Shown here: in pieces, positions 9,700 to 21,064 of the stretch
Layout: every line of letters begins with the position of its first letter
Numbering within the stretch: the stretch's first letter is position 1
Assembly (NCBI GenBank): GCA_024195585.1
Contig: SWBL01000216.1
Location: forward strand, 23,808-87,807
Direction of reading: 5' to 3'
Length of the DNA stretch: 64,000 bases
DNA from: Aureobasidium sp. EXF-3400
Taxonomy: Eukaryota > Ascomycota > Dothideomycetes > Dothideales > Saccotheciaceae
Notes under the pieces: generated by a model
The model's database searches: none
What the model was told of the DNA's origin: nothing
What the model saw: only the letters and a program-made list of their open reading frames with translations
Position numbers and translations under genes: made by a program

Positions 9700-12600
9700 C
9701 TAGTTGCTTCTGTCCTTGCCTCTCTTGCGGAACCAGTCCATCACTCGTCGAGCACCGCCACTGCTGCCACCATTTCCGTGACCTTCGTACGCGTCCCCAA
9801 ACTTGCGGTTCTTCTGCAAAACAGCTTGTTGGCGATTTTGAGGCTTAGCCGCGACGGGACCAGTCTCATTGAAACCGGCGGGATATTGCTGTCGTGGTGT
9901 TTGCGCGACCGAATCAGTGGTCTGTGACTCTGCGGATTGGGATGGTGTATAGAAGTTATTCTGTCTTGGTGGGCCAGCGCTGCTCTGAGGAGGAGTGAAG
10001 TTGTTGTACTGCTGTCCTTGTGGTTGTTGTCTAGATGGTTGCTGCTGCTGAGGAACAAAGTCTTGCATCTTTGTGAGATCAGGTGCAGTTGCACCACGTA
10101 CAGGCTGGTGAGTCATCTTACGGCGGTTCTCAGCGTTGATGTCAGGCATGACAGGAATACTGCTGCCAGTTGTACTCTGGCTAGGCGAACGGCTTCTACC
10201 TTGACCAAATGCCATGACGGGAGACTGCTTGGAAGCAGGACGACTGCGGGCAGCATTGGCCTGAACAGAAGCACGTCTACCACCATCAGCAGCTTCGGGT
10301 CCAGTTGCGCCGGAGAAGCTCATTCTAGAAAACGACACGGGCAAGAAAGAGAATCTTCTTGATGAGCGAGCTCCAGCAGTTTCGCTATTCTTGCGGTTAT
10401 AGCCAAAGGAACGGCGAGAGGACTCGGTAGAGGGACGAGGAAGATCCTCACCGGAATGGGGCATTGGGTTCTTCATGCTGACAGGAGGGTACATGCGCGA
10501 AGACTTCTCCCTCTCTTGGCGAGCGTTGGAAATCTCTTGTGCAGTTGCCGATTGGCGACGAGAATTAGTGCGACCGAACAACTTTGTAGTGAAACTCTCC
10601 ATTGTGTTAGAACGTTTGTGTCCACGAGCTGGCCTCTCTGCAGGCTGCTGAGGAGCGACCTGAGCATCGGCAGGTGCGTATTGGCTGACTGGTCTTCCTG
10701 TGTAAGAGTTCCTCTTGGATCCTTCCTGAGAGTTGGAACCAGAGATGATGTATCCAGATCCAGAGGGCTTAGGCTGGGAGAAACGACCTTCGACATTGGT
10801 AGCAGCAACAGTGGCCAAAGCAGGTTGACCATAAGAGTTACCACGAGATGGCAGTCTTGAGCCACTGGTCGTGGGACGAGCACTCGAAGTAGAAGTAGGG
10901 GAACCAACATTGAAAGAAGTCGAGTCGGTGACTGCTCGGGTAGGCTCGCGGTTTGGTCGGATAGGAGGCGACATGGCGGATTGAGTTGCTGGGCGTTGCT
11001 GGGAACGCTGAGAGCTGGGCGAAGGATCGTAAGATGCAGGGTTAGCAGCCACGGGACCGGAAGCGCTGTCTCCTCTTGCACGAGATCTTCCTTGAGATGA
11101 GGGAGGTTGTGCCAGGACAGCACTGGTAGGCAAGGATGTCGAGATTGGAGGTTGTCTTGCAGTCTGAGACTGAGGAGCAACATACTCGACCTGGACGGTT
11201 CTACGCTTAGCATCGCGGGGTGTCTTGGACTCGGTCTCGGTGACGGGAGTGTTCTTGTTGCTAAGACCACCGACAACTGCAATCTGACTAGGTTTGGACG
11301 GCTCTCTAACTGATGCACTGCGGGCGAGTGATGGTACGTCGTATTGATCTTCGTTCGAAACAGTGGTGTCAACAATGTCGGCAGAGGTGGTTGTGGTGCT
11401 TGTTATGAAACCGACAACGTGGGCGTACTCGCTCAGCCAGCTGTGACGAGCAACCTCGAACAAATCGGCACGCTTTCTCGGGTCGGGGACCAGAATCCGG
11501 CGCAGGAGATCGCGAGCATGAGGCGTGACATACTCGGGGAAAGTCAAGGGCGTCGAGACAATGTACTTGTACAAGAGGTTGATGTTATCACCCTCAGGGT
11601 TAGCCGGATCGTCATCGAATGGCAGGTATCCTGCAAGCATGGCATACTAGTCAAGGTTAGCTCACCGCTGTTTGCTCGGTGGGTATTGATGTTGACGTAC
11701 CAAGATGACACCACAACTCCACACATCGACCTTGCGGCCAGTGTAGAGAGAGTCACTAACTACCAACTCTGGCGCAGCGTAGCACGGGCTACCACAGCTC
11801 GTTTGCATGAGATCACCGCGGCGGTGACCGGTCGGTTGGAGGTGTTCCAATCCCATCTTGGTAACAAAGTCCTTGTTGTTCAGGTTGTACTCGATGTCCT
11901 CGCCGAGTTCGTCGTCCGGACTGAAGGTGTTGGCGAAACCAAAGTCGGTAATGATGATGTTGCGGTTGCGGTCCAGCAGCAGGTTCTCAAGCTTCAAGTC
12001 GCGATGGACAATACCCTTCTTATGCAAGTAGCCAACACCAGAAACGAGCTGTGCAAACAACCGACGAGCCGCATTGTCCTTAAGATAGCGGTGGTTGAGG
12101 ATGTAGTCGAACAGTTCTCCGCCCGATGCGTACTCGAGGATGATACCGATATGCCTTTCGGTCTCAACCATCTCGTGCAGACGTACAATGTTGGGGTGTT
12201 GCAGTCCACGTAGAATCGAGATCTCACGATAGATCTTAGGTAGGCGATTGGGGTTGTTGCCGAGCGTCTCACGACGGATCAGCTTGATGGCGACCTGGAC
12301 TCCTCCCTCTTTCTTCCAACCCATCTTGACCTTGCCAAACTCTCCCTCTCCCAACGTCTGGCCCAGAATGTACTCTCCGAACTTGGTCTCCTTTCTAGGG
12401 TGACTTGACTTGAGGTGTTCCTGGCGACGGCGGGGTGCAGCAGCCTCTTCGGCTTCCATTGTTGACATTGAGGACTCGTGGTGGTTGGCGGACATAGGTT
12501 GTGCTTCGGCGACACGGGCTCTCTCGCGAGCGACGTCGGCCTGCGGATCGTCGATGACCAACCTGCTCAGGATGGCACTGTCCTCACGGGGAAGAGTGTC

Positions 12601-12942
12601 GGGAATCATGTGTCTCGGCGACGAGTTTGGGTCCATGTCTTTCCGGCGGGCCTGGGAAGGGCTATCTGCGTTGAGGTGAGGGTGAGTAGATGTGTAATCC
12701 TGTTGAGGCATGGCAGGTTCCATCGAGTCGTAGGCGGCAGAGATCTTTCGGTGGTTGGGCGAAGCGTTGGTCGAGGATGAAGATACCTGGCGGGCGGCTG
12801 CGGCAGAGGGACTGTCGAAGTGAGAGAGACCACTGGCTGTCGGGGGTCTCTGGCTCTGAGGCCTGCGCGCAGATGAGGGCGAGGGATTCGGCGAAGACTG
12901 GAAATGCTGTGGCGCGACGGCATGAATGGCGGCCGACGACAT
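9700..12942 (-). CDS. kin4: Kin4/Frk1-type serine/threonine protein kinase
   Basis: Two exons on the minus strand: 12942-11701 and 11646-9700 (54-nt intron gtacgt...gctaac...ctag inside [14 protein letters not shown]); 1062 residues. The kinase domain starts near residue 190: Gly-rich loop LGEGEFGKV (197-205), VAIK Lys220, HRDLKLEN with Asp315, DFG at 333-335, activation segment [12 protein letters not shown] at 381-392. The adjoining sequence ([40 protein letters not shown]) is that of fungal Kin4-like kinases. In budding yeast Kin4 enforces the spindle-position checkpoint; the filamentous orthologue's role is less clear. Both termini are long and disordered, Ser/Pro/Gln-rich. A promoter and leader probably extend well past 13000. 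Confidence 0.88.
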
Positions 12943-15900
12943 TCTATGGTTGAGGATAGGCGACGGCGGGCAGGGCGCACGTCAAGTTAGGTGGAGCGCT
13001 GTCGAATGGCTCGTTGTCGGCGCGGTCGACCGGGGAGAGGAGTTGCGACCGGGACGAGGTTGGATGGATGGATGCGTGTGATGATAGGAAAAGCGCGTGG
13101 GCGGTGAGCTACACGACTCTCAAAACCAGGCACGAGAATCGCTCTCAGAGGCCCCCAAACTGGACTGTGATGAAACGCAGCTTCGATCCGCTAGCAGCTA
13201 ATTTCACTGGCAGAAAGCGGAAAGCGCGAACAAAGGTCTGAGCGTTGATACAAAGCCTTGGGCACCCAGCGCGATGACTTCGATCCAGAGAACGAGCAAG
13301 AGACAAGAGCACGGCGAGTCGACGACAGGATGACCCAACAGCAGCACCACGAGTAGTAGCCTACAGGCGAGCACAGAGGACGTCTCACTTCTCGACCAAA
13401 ACCCGTTGGCATGTTCTGATAATGTAAACTCAAAATCCCGACCCGTTCTTTGTTTGTTCGTCCCGCAAGCCCCTTTACCACAACCGTCTTACTATCAATC
13501 GCACCGAGAATGCTATTCAACACCACCATCTCTGCCATGTTATCAACATACACAGACTAGCATAATTGTAGTACACACAATTGTTCCCACTCGCACTACA
13601 AGCTACACTTGTTCACGCTTTTTGCAAGCATTCACAATGCATCAGCCGTGTCTTGATCATATAGATTCGTGTTATAATATCGCATTTCCTGCTGTGTCCA
13701 TCGAGGCCAGTCTTTGAGGTGCGCTAGATAACATTTCCCGTGTGTTGTTTATCAACTCCCCCTAACTCGCCTGCATCTCGGCTCTGTCCAGCCAAGTCCC
13801 AAATTTAACCCATCCATAGCGCGCCTCTACAGAGATCGTCCAATCCAAATATCGATAGATGCCCGTCTCCGACTCTCCGAGACACTTCGTTTGACCGCTG
13901 TCTATCCACTCATCCAAACCACCTGTCTACGAACCATTTTTGCACCTCTTGCCCTTCCATACAGCCCGTTTTGCTTTCTCTGTTTCTGTCTCGGTACCCA
14001 TCTGTTCAGTCCCCTCGTTTTCCCACCGTTACCAGGCGTCCAGCGATAGCTTTCTGCATCGTTTCAGATGTTGTCCTACCAATCTCGCTCGCCCTTCTTT
14101 TCCTCACTCTGCCCTTGTTTTCCTACCTACCCGGTTGCTTTCTCTTACTCGGATGATGCTTGCACGGTCTGGTGTAAGCTCGCGAGCCGCCGTTCGTCTG
14201 GCCCACTTCGCTGCCATCGCGAATAAGATCGTGCTGACGATCGACGTCACATTGTTGCCTTGATCACTTCAAATAGATTAAAGAGTCGTCGCCATCTATC
14301 GGGTATTGCGTCCTGTTTGTCAACATCCGCAATTGTCGGATCTGACGAAACGGCCTTGAGATGACGATTTGGATAGGTATGTGCTGATCGCAGACATGCT
14401 GTGCAGCAACACGGAGCAACTCAAAATATCGGATGGCAACAAACGAGACTTTTTGACAAGATTCACAAGGGCTTTAACCATCACTTGCATGGCGGCGGAA
14501 GCGGCATGCGAGGGCGGCTGGTCGGTCGAACTCTATTCTCCGCGTCGAGGCCCTGAAACGAACATGTGCCAAAATCACATGCGGCAACGTTTTGGTTCCT
14601 CCTGAGATATGTACACACACAAAGTACCCTCCAAAACAATGCTGCTTCCAAAAGCTCCCGGTATCATGCATTTAATCAACAAAGTCAGCTGCTGACTTTG
14701 TTGCAGCGGTCAACCAGGGAGCTTTTGCAGTCCGTCTTCCCCGAAGCGCCCTGCCAGGCTCAGCTGAGAAACATACTTTATCGCAAGGGCTCGTGCTTCG
14801 GGAACATGTCTCTGCCTGGTTCAGCCATCTGTGAGCATAAACCACCAACCTCGCTAGAATCTGTTGGCAGGTCTGTCGCGCGTTGTGTGGCAAAGTGCCC
14901 TGACACAAATGTTTCATGTACCTGAACATGCCGTCATGCACAGAGTCCTTCTACCGTATCCAATGTTCCATGGGAGAGAGCAGTTTCTGGTTCGAAATAC
15001 GGCAAGGCAACGCCAAACGAGGCAGCCGGCCAAGCAACAATATTGAAAAAGAAGCCTGCAGGGAGCCGCTCCGTCAAACCATGGCTATTCCGGGCAACAG
15101 AAATTGAGATCAACCTGTCTCGGGATGATGGTCCATTGCCAAGGCAGATTCGCAATGTTTGGCTGCAGAGTCGATCAGAGAACCACGCGATGGTCGTCGG
15201 ATGGTGGACATCAAATCTTTTGACAGCAAGGAATGAGGTTCGGCAAGCCGATGTCTATCATGAATCATGATGTCTTGTCCCAGCGAGCTCGCCTCGTAGT
15301 ATTGGAGTCGATAAAGGGAAATTGTGTCTCCTTTGGAGGCCTCGAAGCCTGTCAAAGCACTGGCAGAACCAAGACAGGCGCCATATGCGAGTGCCAACCT
15401 TCGACAAGGCGTACCGCTTCTTGCAAACTTTGCCCTTGTGGTTCAGGCGGCGGTGGAATGACGTTCCGTCTTTCTAGAAGGTGTCTTTTTTGACATGCTC
15501 AGAGCCGTTGGACGACATTGGAGTTTCAGGAACTCGATCGTGCAGTGGACGGTGAAACTCTTGAGACTTGAAGGCCGTGAGGAGGTGTCAGCAGTCGCTT
15601 CCGCTTGTACGAGAGCATCTCTGCAACCAAGACTAGCATGTCGCTTCGTCTCTTGGTAAAGATGTGTGAGTGTCAATCAAGATGCTAAAAATATGCTAGT
15701 AACTCGGATGACCCTGGCCATGTATACAGATGCATCCTTATCCAGTATCATGAAGCACACCTGATCACTAAACCTACGAGACGAACGTCTAGTCATCTTC
15801 CGAGATGTCCATATGTTCTACGTTCTCTATCTCCAGTTCTCATCGGTGTGTTGCAGCGTGACCATGGTAGTGTGTGCATCATTTCCCCAGAAACGGTCAA

Positions 15901-16174
15901 GCAGTATATCGATTGCAAGTAAATGAGAGTGCTCAATGCGTCCATCTAAACGATATCTAAGACATTGCGCAATCTGTACAAGATACTGACTAGGCCGTGA
16001 GAGATGTAATTTCTTGCAGATATCGATAAAGCTGATAACGAATAGTAACGAGCATGGGGGAAGGTAGGTGCACATGATAGCTGTATAGCACTGCCAAGGC
16101 CAAAGCGGGGAAGTTTTGATGTGTCAACCTTACGGATGACTCGAGTCGTTAGCCATTCAGGTCGTCATACGAAA
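12943..16174. other. Long gene-free stretch between divergent kinase and urease genes
   Basis: 3.2 kb with no supportable protein gene. The plus strand is pyrimidine-rich around 13900-14160. Small frames occur, e.g. minus strand 16075-15827 (about 82 codons ending TLQHTDENWR), but none has a recognisable domain. It must hold the kinase 5' leader/promoter and the urease promoter; a non-coding transcript is possible but not visible. Confidence 0.5.
16024..16038 (+). promoter_or_regulatory. Paired GATA-factor sites upstream of urease
   Basis: CGATAA and TGATAA lie 9 bp apart, about 140 bp before the urease ATG. Both fit HGATAR, the site of AreA/NIT2-type nitrogen regulators, which activate urea use in ascomycetes when preferred nitrogen is absent. 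Binding is inferred. Confidence 0.4.
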
Positions 16175-19030
16175 ATGCATTTGACTCCGAAAGAGGTATG
16201 CAACCTCGCAAGACTGTTCATGTGCTACTGTTCTTCTAATACGATGATTGTTCGCAGATCGATAAGCTGGTCATTTCGCAGGTCGGCCAGCTTGCACAGC
16301 GGAGATTGGCACGCGGTGTCAAGCTGAACCAGACCGAAGCGACGGTATGCTGCTGCCACTACGTCTGCACAGAATATAGTCACTGACCGTAGGGCTAGGC
16401 TCTGATCGCAAGCGTCCTCCAGGAAGTTCGTCTAATCTCCGTCCCCTTCAACCAGGCTTCAGACCAAAGTAACGCGTTACGATAGCTTATCCGCGATGGC
16501 AACCACTCGGTGGCAGATCTCATGTCCCTGGGCAAGACTATTCTCGGCCGCCGCCATGTTCTACCGCCCGTAGTTGCCTCACTAGCCGAGATGCAAGTAG
16601 AAGGAACCTTTCCCTCTGGTACCTACCTGGTCACCGTCCACCACCCTATCAGCTCGGATGACGGCGATCTCGAGAAAGCCCTGTATGGCAGCTTCTTGCC
16701 TGTACCCGACAAAGACATCTTCCCTCATGCCGATGCTTCAGCATACGCTCAAGAGAATCAGCCTGGTGTAGTTATACCCCTCAAGAATGGCAAGATTGTC
16801 CTCAACAAGGATAGAAAGAGGATACAATTGAAGGTTGTCAGCAAAGGAGACCGTCCCATTCAGGTAGGTCATTGTGACGGAAGACAAAAAGCGAGCCAGC
16901 TTTAACACTGTTAGGTTGGATCACACTACCACTTTGTCGAGACCAATCCTCTCCTGGACTTTGATCGTGTCAGGGCCCTGGGATACAGGTTGGATATTGC
17001 TGCTGGAACCTCTGTGCGTTTCGAGCCTGGAGACACCAAGACAGTCAACCTCGTCCAAATCGGCGGCAACCAGGTCATCAAGGGTGGTAATGGTATTGCT
17101 ACCGGTTCTCTCCATGATGCTAAAATTGCCGAAACTCTTGTTGAGAAACTGCAGAAGGGTGGATTCCACCATACTCCGGAGCCAGCTGGCGATTCTGCTC
17201 ACCTTGACGTATTCACCCTTGAGCGCGAAGCCTACATCTCCATGTTTGGCCCTACCACTGGTGATATCGTCCGCCTGGGTGCGACCAATCTGTGGATCAA
17301 AGTCGAGAAAGACTGCACTCAGTATGGCGATGAGTGCACCTTTGGCGGTGGCAAGAGTATTCGCGATGGCATGGGTCAAGCCTCTGGACGCGCAGATATC
17401 GACTGCTTGGATTTGGTCCTGACCAATGCTCTGATTGTTGACTACACTGGTATCTATAAGGCTGATATCGGTGTTAAAAACGGCATTATCGTGGGAATTG
17501 GCAAAGCTGGTAATCCGGATATCATGGATGGTGTTGACTCTAACATGGTTATCGGTTCCAATACTGATGTCGTTGCTGCTGAGAAGAAGATTGTCACGTA
17601 TGGCGGCTTTGACAGCCATATCCACTTCATCTGTCCTCAGCAAGCCCCTGAATCGCTTGCTTCTGGAATCACAACTATTCTGGGAGGTGGCACTGGGCCA
17701 AGGTAAGAGTCCTGAGCACTAGAATACTGCGGCAAGCTGCTAACAAGGGACCAGCACTGGCACCAACGCCACAACCTGCACACCAAGCGCATGGTTGATT
17801 GAGAGTATGCTCCAAGCTACCGACATCCTGCCGCTCAACGTAGGTATAACCGGCAAAGGCAACGACAGTGAACCCGGCCCTCTGCGCGAACAAGCCGAAG
17901 CAGGTGTATGCGGTCTCAAACTGCACGAAGACTGGGGCACCACCCCCAAAGCCATCGACACCTGCCTCAGTGTCTGCGACGAACACGACATCCAAACCCT
18001 CATCCACACCGACACCCTCAACGAATCCGGCTTTGTCGAAACCACCGTCGCAGCATTCAAAGGCCGCACAATCCACAGTTACCACACTGAAGGAGCAGGA
18101 GGTGGTCACGCTCCCGACATCATCTCCGTCGTCGAGCACGAAAACGTTTTGCCCTCTAGTACCAACCCAACACGCCCCTACACCAACAACACCCTTGACG
18201 AACACCTGGATATGCTAATGGTATGCCACCATCTGTCCCGCAACATCCCCGAAGACGTCGCTTTCGCCGAATCTCGCATCCGCGCCGAGACAATCGCCGC
18301 CGAAGACGTTCTCCACGATCTCGGCGCCATCAGCATGATGTCCTCAGACTCTCAAGCCATGGGCCGCTGTGGAGAAGTAATCCTCCGCACCTGGAACACC
18401 GCCCACAAAAACAAACAACAACGAGGTTACCTGCCTGAAGACGCCAACACCGGTGCCGACAATTTCCGCGTCAAGCGCTATATTTCAAAATACACCATCA
18501 ACCCAGCCATCGCACAGGGAATGTCTCACCTAATCGGCAGCATCGAAGTCAATAAACTCGCCGACCTCGTTCTCTGGGACCCTGCCAAATTCGGCACCAA
18601 ACCTAATCAAGTCATCAAGGGAGGTATGGTGGCTTACAGTTTAATGGGCGATGCTAATGCCAGTATCCCTACTGTTGAGCCCATGATGATGAGACCAATG
18701 TTTGGTGCTTCGGTGTCTCATAACAGTATTTGTTTCGTCTCTCAAGCTGCGAAAGAAAAAGGCGTAAGAGAGAAATATGGGTTGAAGAAACGAGTGGAGG
18801 CGGTCAAGAATTGTAGGAATGTGGGCAAGTCGGATATGAAGTTTAATGATGTCAAGCCGAAGATGAAGGTTGATGCTGAGAGTTATGTGAGTTTTTTCCC
18901 TTGCGTTGACGATGAGGTTTGGAGAGTGTAAGTTACTGACTTTTTACAGACTGTCGAGGCTGATGGTATGGTTTGTGAGGCTGAGCCGTCGACTGAATTG
19001 CCTCTTACTCAGACTTACTACGTCTACTAG
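16175..19030 (+). CDS. ure1: Urease (single-chain, nickel)
   Basis: Hydrolyses urea to ammonia and carbamate. Seven exons: 16175-16195, 16258-16344, 16399-16425, 16486-16863, 16915-17702, 17755-18886, 18950-19030; 837 residues, the usual length for the fused gamma-beta-alpha eukaryotic enzyme. It starts [15 protein letters not shown]. Active-site features: HIH in [12 protein letters not shown] (first Ni ligands), the carbamylated Lys in [12 protein letters not shown] and [13 protein letters not shown] histidines, the mobile-flap Cys-His in MVCHHLSRN and the Asp of [10 protein letters not shown]. All expected ligands are present, so it should be active once the Ni accessory proteins load it. 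Exon 3 is only 27 nt and its following intron uses a weak donor (gttcgt). Convergent with leu2. Confidence 0.96.
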
Positions 19031-19640
19031 GCACGATTGTGATGGTCCTTTGCCATACAAGTTATTTGATATTCTGACATTTTCCCCGTTCGTAACTGGG
19101 CGTATATACTGCTTTGTCTAGCGTTGTCAAGTTTTCTCAATTTCTTATACGCGATTTCGCATGACTCAATCGTCCATGTTCATCTTTCCAAAGAACGAAT
19201 CACCGCCAACGTTAACGCGATTCTTGGTGTCCTTTGTGTCTCTGAGTTGCAAGGAGCACTGATCGTTAGTCAAAGGGGTTTCTGATATGCTGTAATGCAT
19301 GTATTCATGATTGTTGAGCTATGAGATTGGTTTGATGTCAGCTCGGTGGTGATTGGAGGAAGTAGTTGTTAGTTTCGGGTAAGCGATGATTATTTCGAGG
19401 ATGGAGTGTTTTGAACATGATGCAAGAGGTGGGGAGGAGTGTTGACGATGATCATTTCCTGCAAACTGGAAGGTACCACAAAGTCAGTTGCTTTGGCCCA
19501 AATACCGAGTATTCGACATATCGATTGGCGCTAAGTCGAACTCGGTGTAGAAGATCATAATTCAATATTCATTCGCTGTTTGTCGTATCTAAATCCTTGC
19601 TTATTATATCTTTCGTGACTGCGGCGTATATCTCGTTCTT
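19031..19640. other. Convergent intergenic region urease/leu2
   Basis: Holds the facing 3' ends of two genes. I see no coding sequence and no clear structured element. Confidence 0.6.
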
Positions 19641-21064
19641 TTACTTCTTGAGGATCTTGGCCAACTCGCTGGCAACGGCGTCACCGACCTCTGCGGTCTT
19701 TGCTTTGCCGCCAATATCGCCGGTCTTGATTCCTTGCTCGATGACAATCTTGACGGCCTCGTCGACGGACTTGGCGAGTTCGGGCTCTTGGAGGGAGTAC
19801 TTGAGCATCATGCCGACTGAGAGGAGCATGGCGACGGGGTTGACGATGCCCTGGCCGGAGATATCGGGTGCGGAACCTGCAGAGAGTCATCAGTAAGAGT
19901 GGATGAAGAAGGGCTGGAGAAGCATACCGTGAATAGGCTCATAGATACCGTTGCACTTGCTCTTGCCATCAGGGACACCACTGAGCGAAGCGCTGGGCAA
20001 CAGACCCAAGCTGCCGGGAATGACGGAAGCCTCGTCGGAGATGATGTCGCCGAACAAGTTGCTGGTGACAACAACACCGTTCAGAGCACGAGGGTTCTTG
20101 ACCATGATCATAGCAGCGCTGTCGATGAGCTGATGACCAAGCTTCAATTGAGGGAACTCCTTCTCCATAACCTCAGTAACGACCTTTCTCCACAGTCTGC
20201 TGGTGGCGAGGACGTTGGCCTTGTCCAAACTCCAGACGGGAGCTGGGGGATTCTCGGCGAGAGCGAGGTTGGCGGCGAGACGGGTGATGCGCTCGATTTC
20301 GGAGCGGTAGTAGGGCTCAGTGTCCATGGCGTAACCCGAACCATCGTCCTCGATGCGGTCACCGAAGTAGATACCACCGGTCAATTCGCGGACAATGTTG
20401 ATGTTGACACCACGGCAGACTTCGGCCTTGAGTGGTGAGCCCTCGATGAGCGAGTCGGAGGCGAAGAAGCAGGGTCTGAGGTTGCCGAATGTGTTCATCT
20501 CCTTGCGCAACTTGAGGAGACCTTGCTCAGGACGGACTGATCCAGTGCCCCATTTCTGTTATTTCTTGTCAGACCATGCCAACCACGCATTTTTCTGGAA
20601 AACGTACAGGGCCGCCGATGGCACCGAGAAGAACGGCATCGGCTGACTTGGCGGCGTTCAGGGCCTCGTCGGTAAGGGGGATGCCGTGTGCGTCGATTGA
20701 AGCCTGTAGAAGATCAGCTTTGATCGTGGACAAGAACGAGTGAGGAGACGTACACCACCAAGCGGTTGCTCGTTGAAGTTGAAGGAAATGTCCTTGGCCT
20801 CCTTCTCAATCACCTTGAGGATCTGTGCGTCGCATGAGTTTACTGCCACTATACCTCTGTGTTCAAGTGCGTGTGTACCTTGATAGCCTCAGCTGTAACC
20901 TGTGTGCGACTGTATGTAAGTAAATTTGCCAGCGGTTATGTCATAGGTGCAGTCGTACCTCAGGACCGCAGTGGTCACCTGTCAGGAGTTAGCCTTGTTC
21001 AATTCTTTGCCTCCTTGTACTGCTGGTACTCACCGGCGAAGACGACAATGTTATATGAAGGCAT
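19641..21064 (-). CDS. leu2: 3-isopropylmalate dehydrogenase (leucine biosynthesis)
   Basis: Oxidative decarboxylation of 3-isopropylmalate, third specific step of leucine synthesis. Seven exons on the minus strand: 21064-21034, 20978-20959, 20899-20879, 20822-20754, 20703-20608, 20555-19928, 19876-19641; 366 residues, normal length. It begins [18 protein letters not shown]. Diagnostic motifs: [11 protein letters not shown], the Arg-containing [12 protein letters not shown], the metal-binding signature [19 protein letters not shown], and [15 protein letters not shown] for the NAD pocket. Five of the six introns fall within the first 510 bp, leaving exons of 31, 20 and 21 nt. All phases close on one frame, which supports the model. 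No Leu3-type CCG-N4-CGG site was obvious upstream. Confidence 0.95.
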
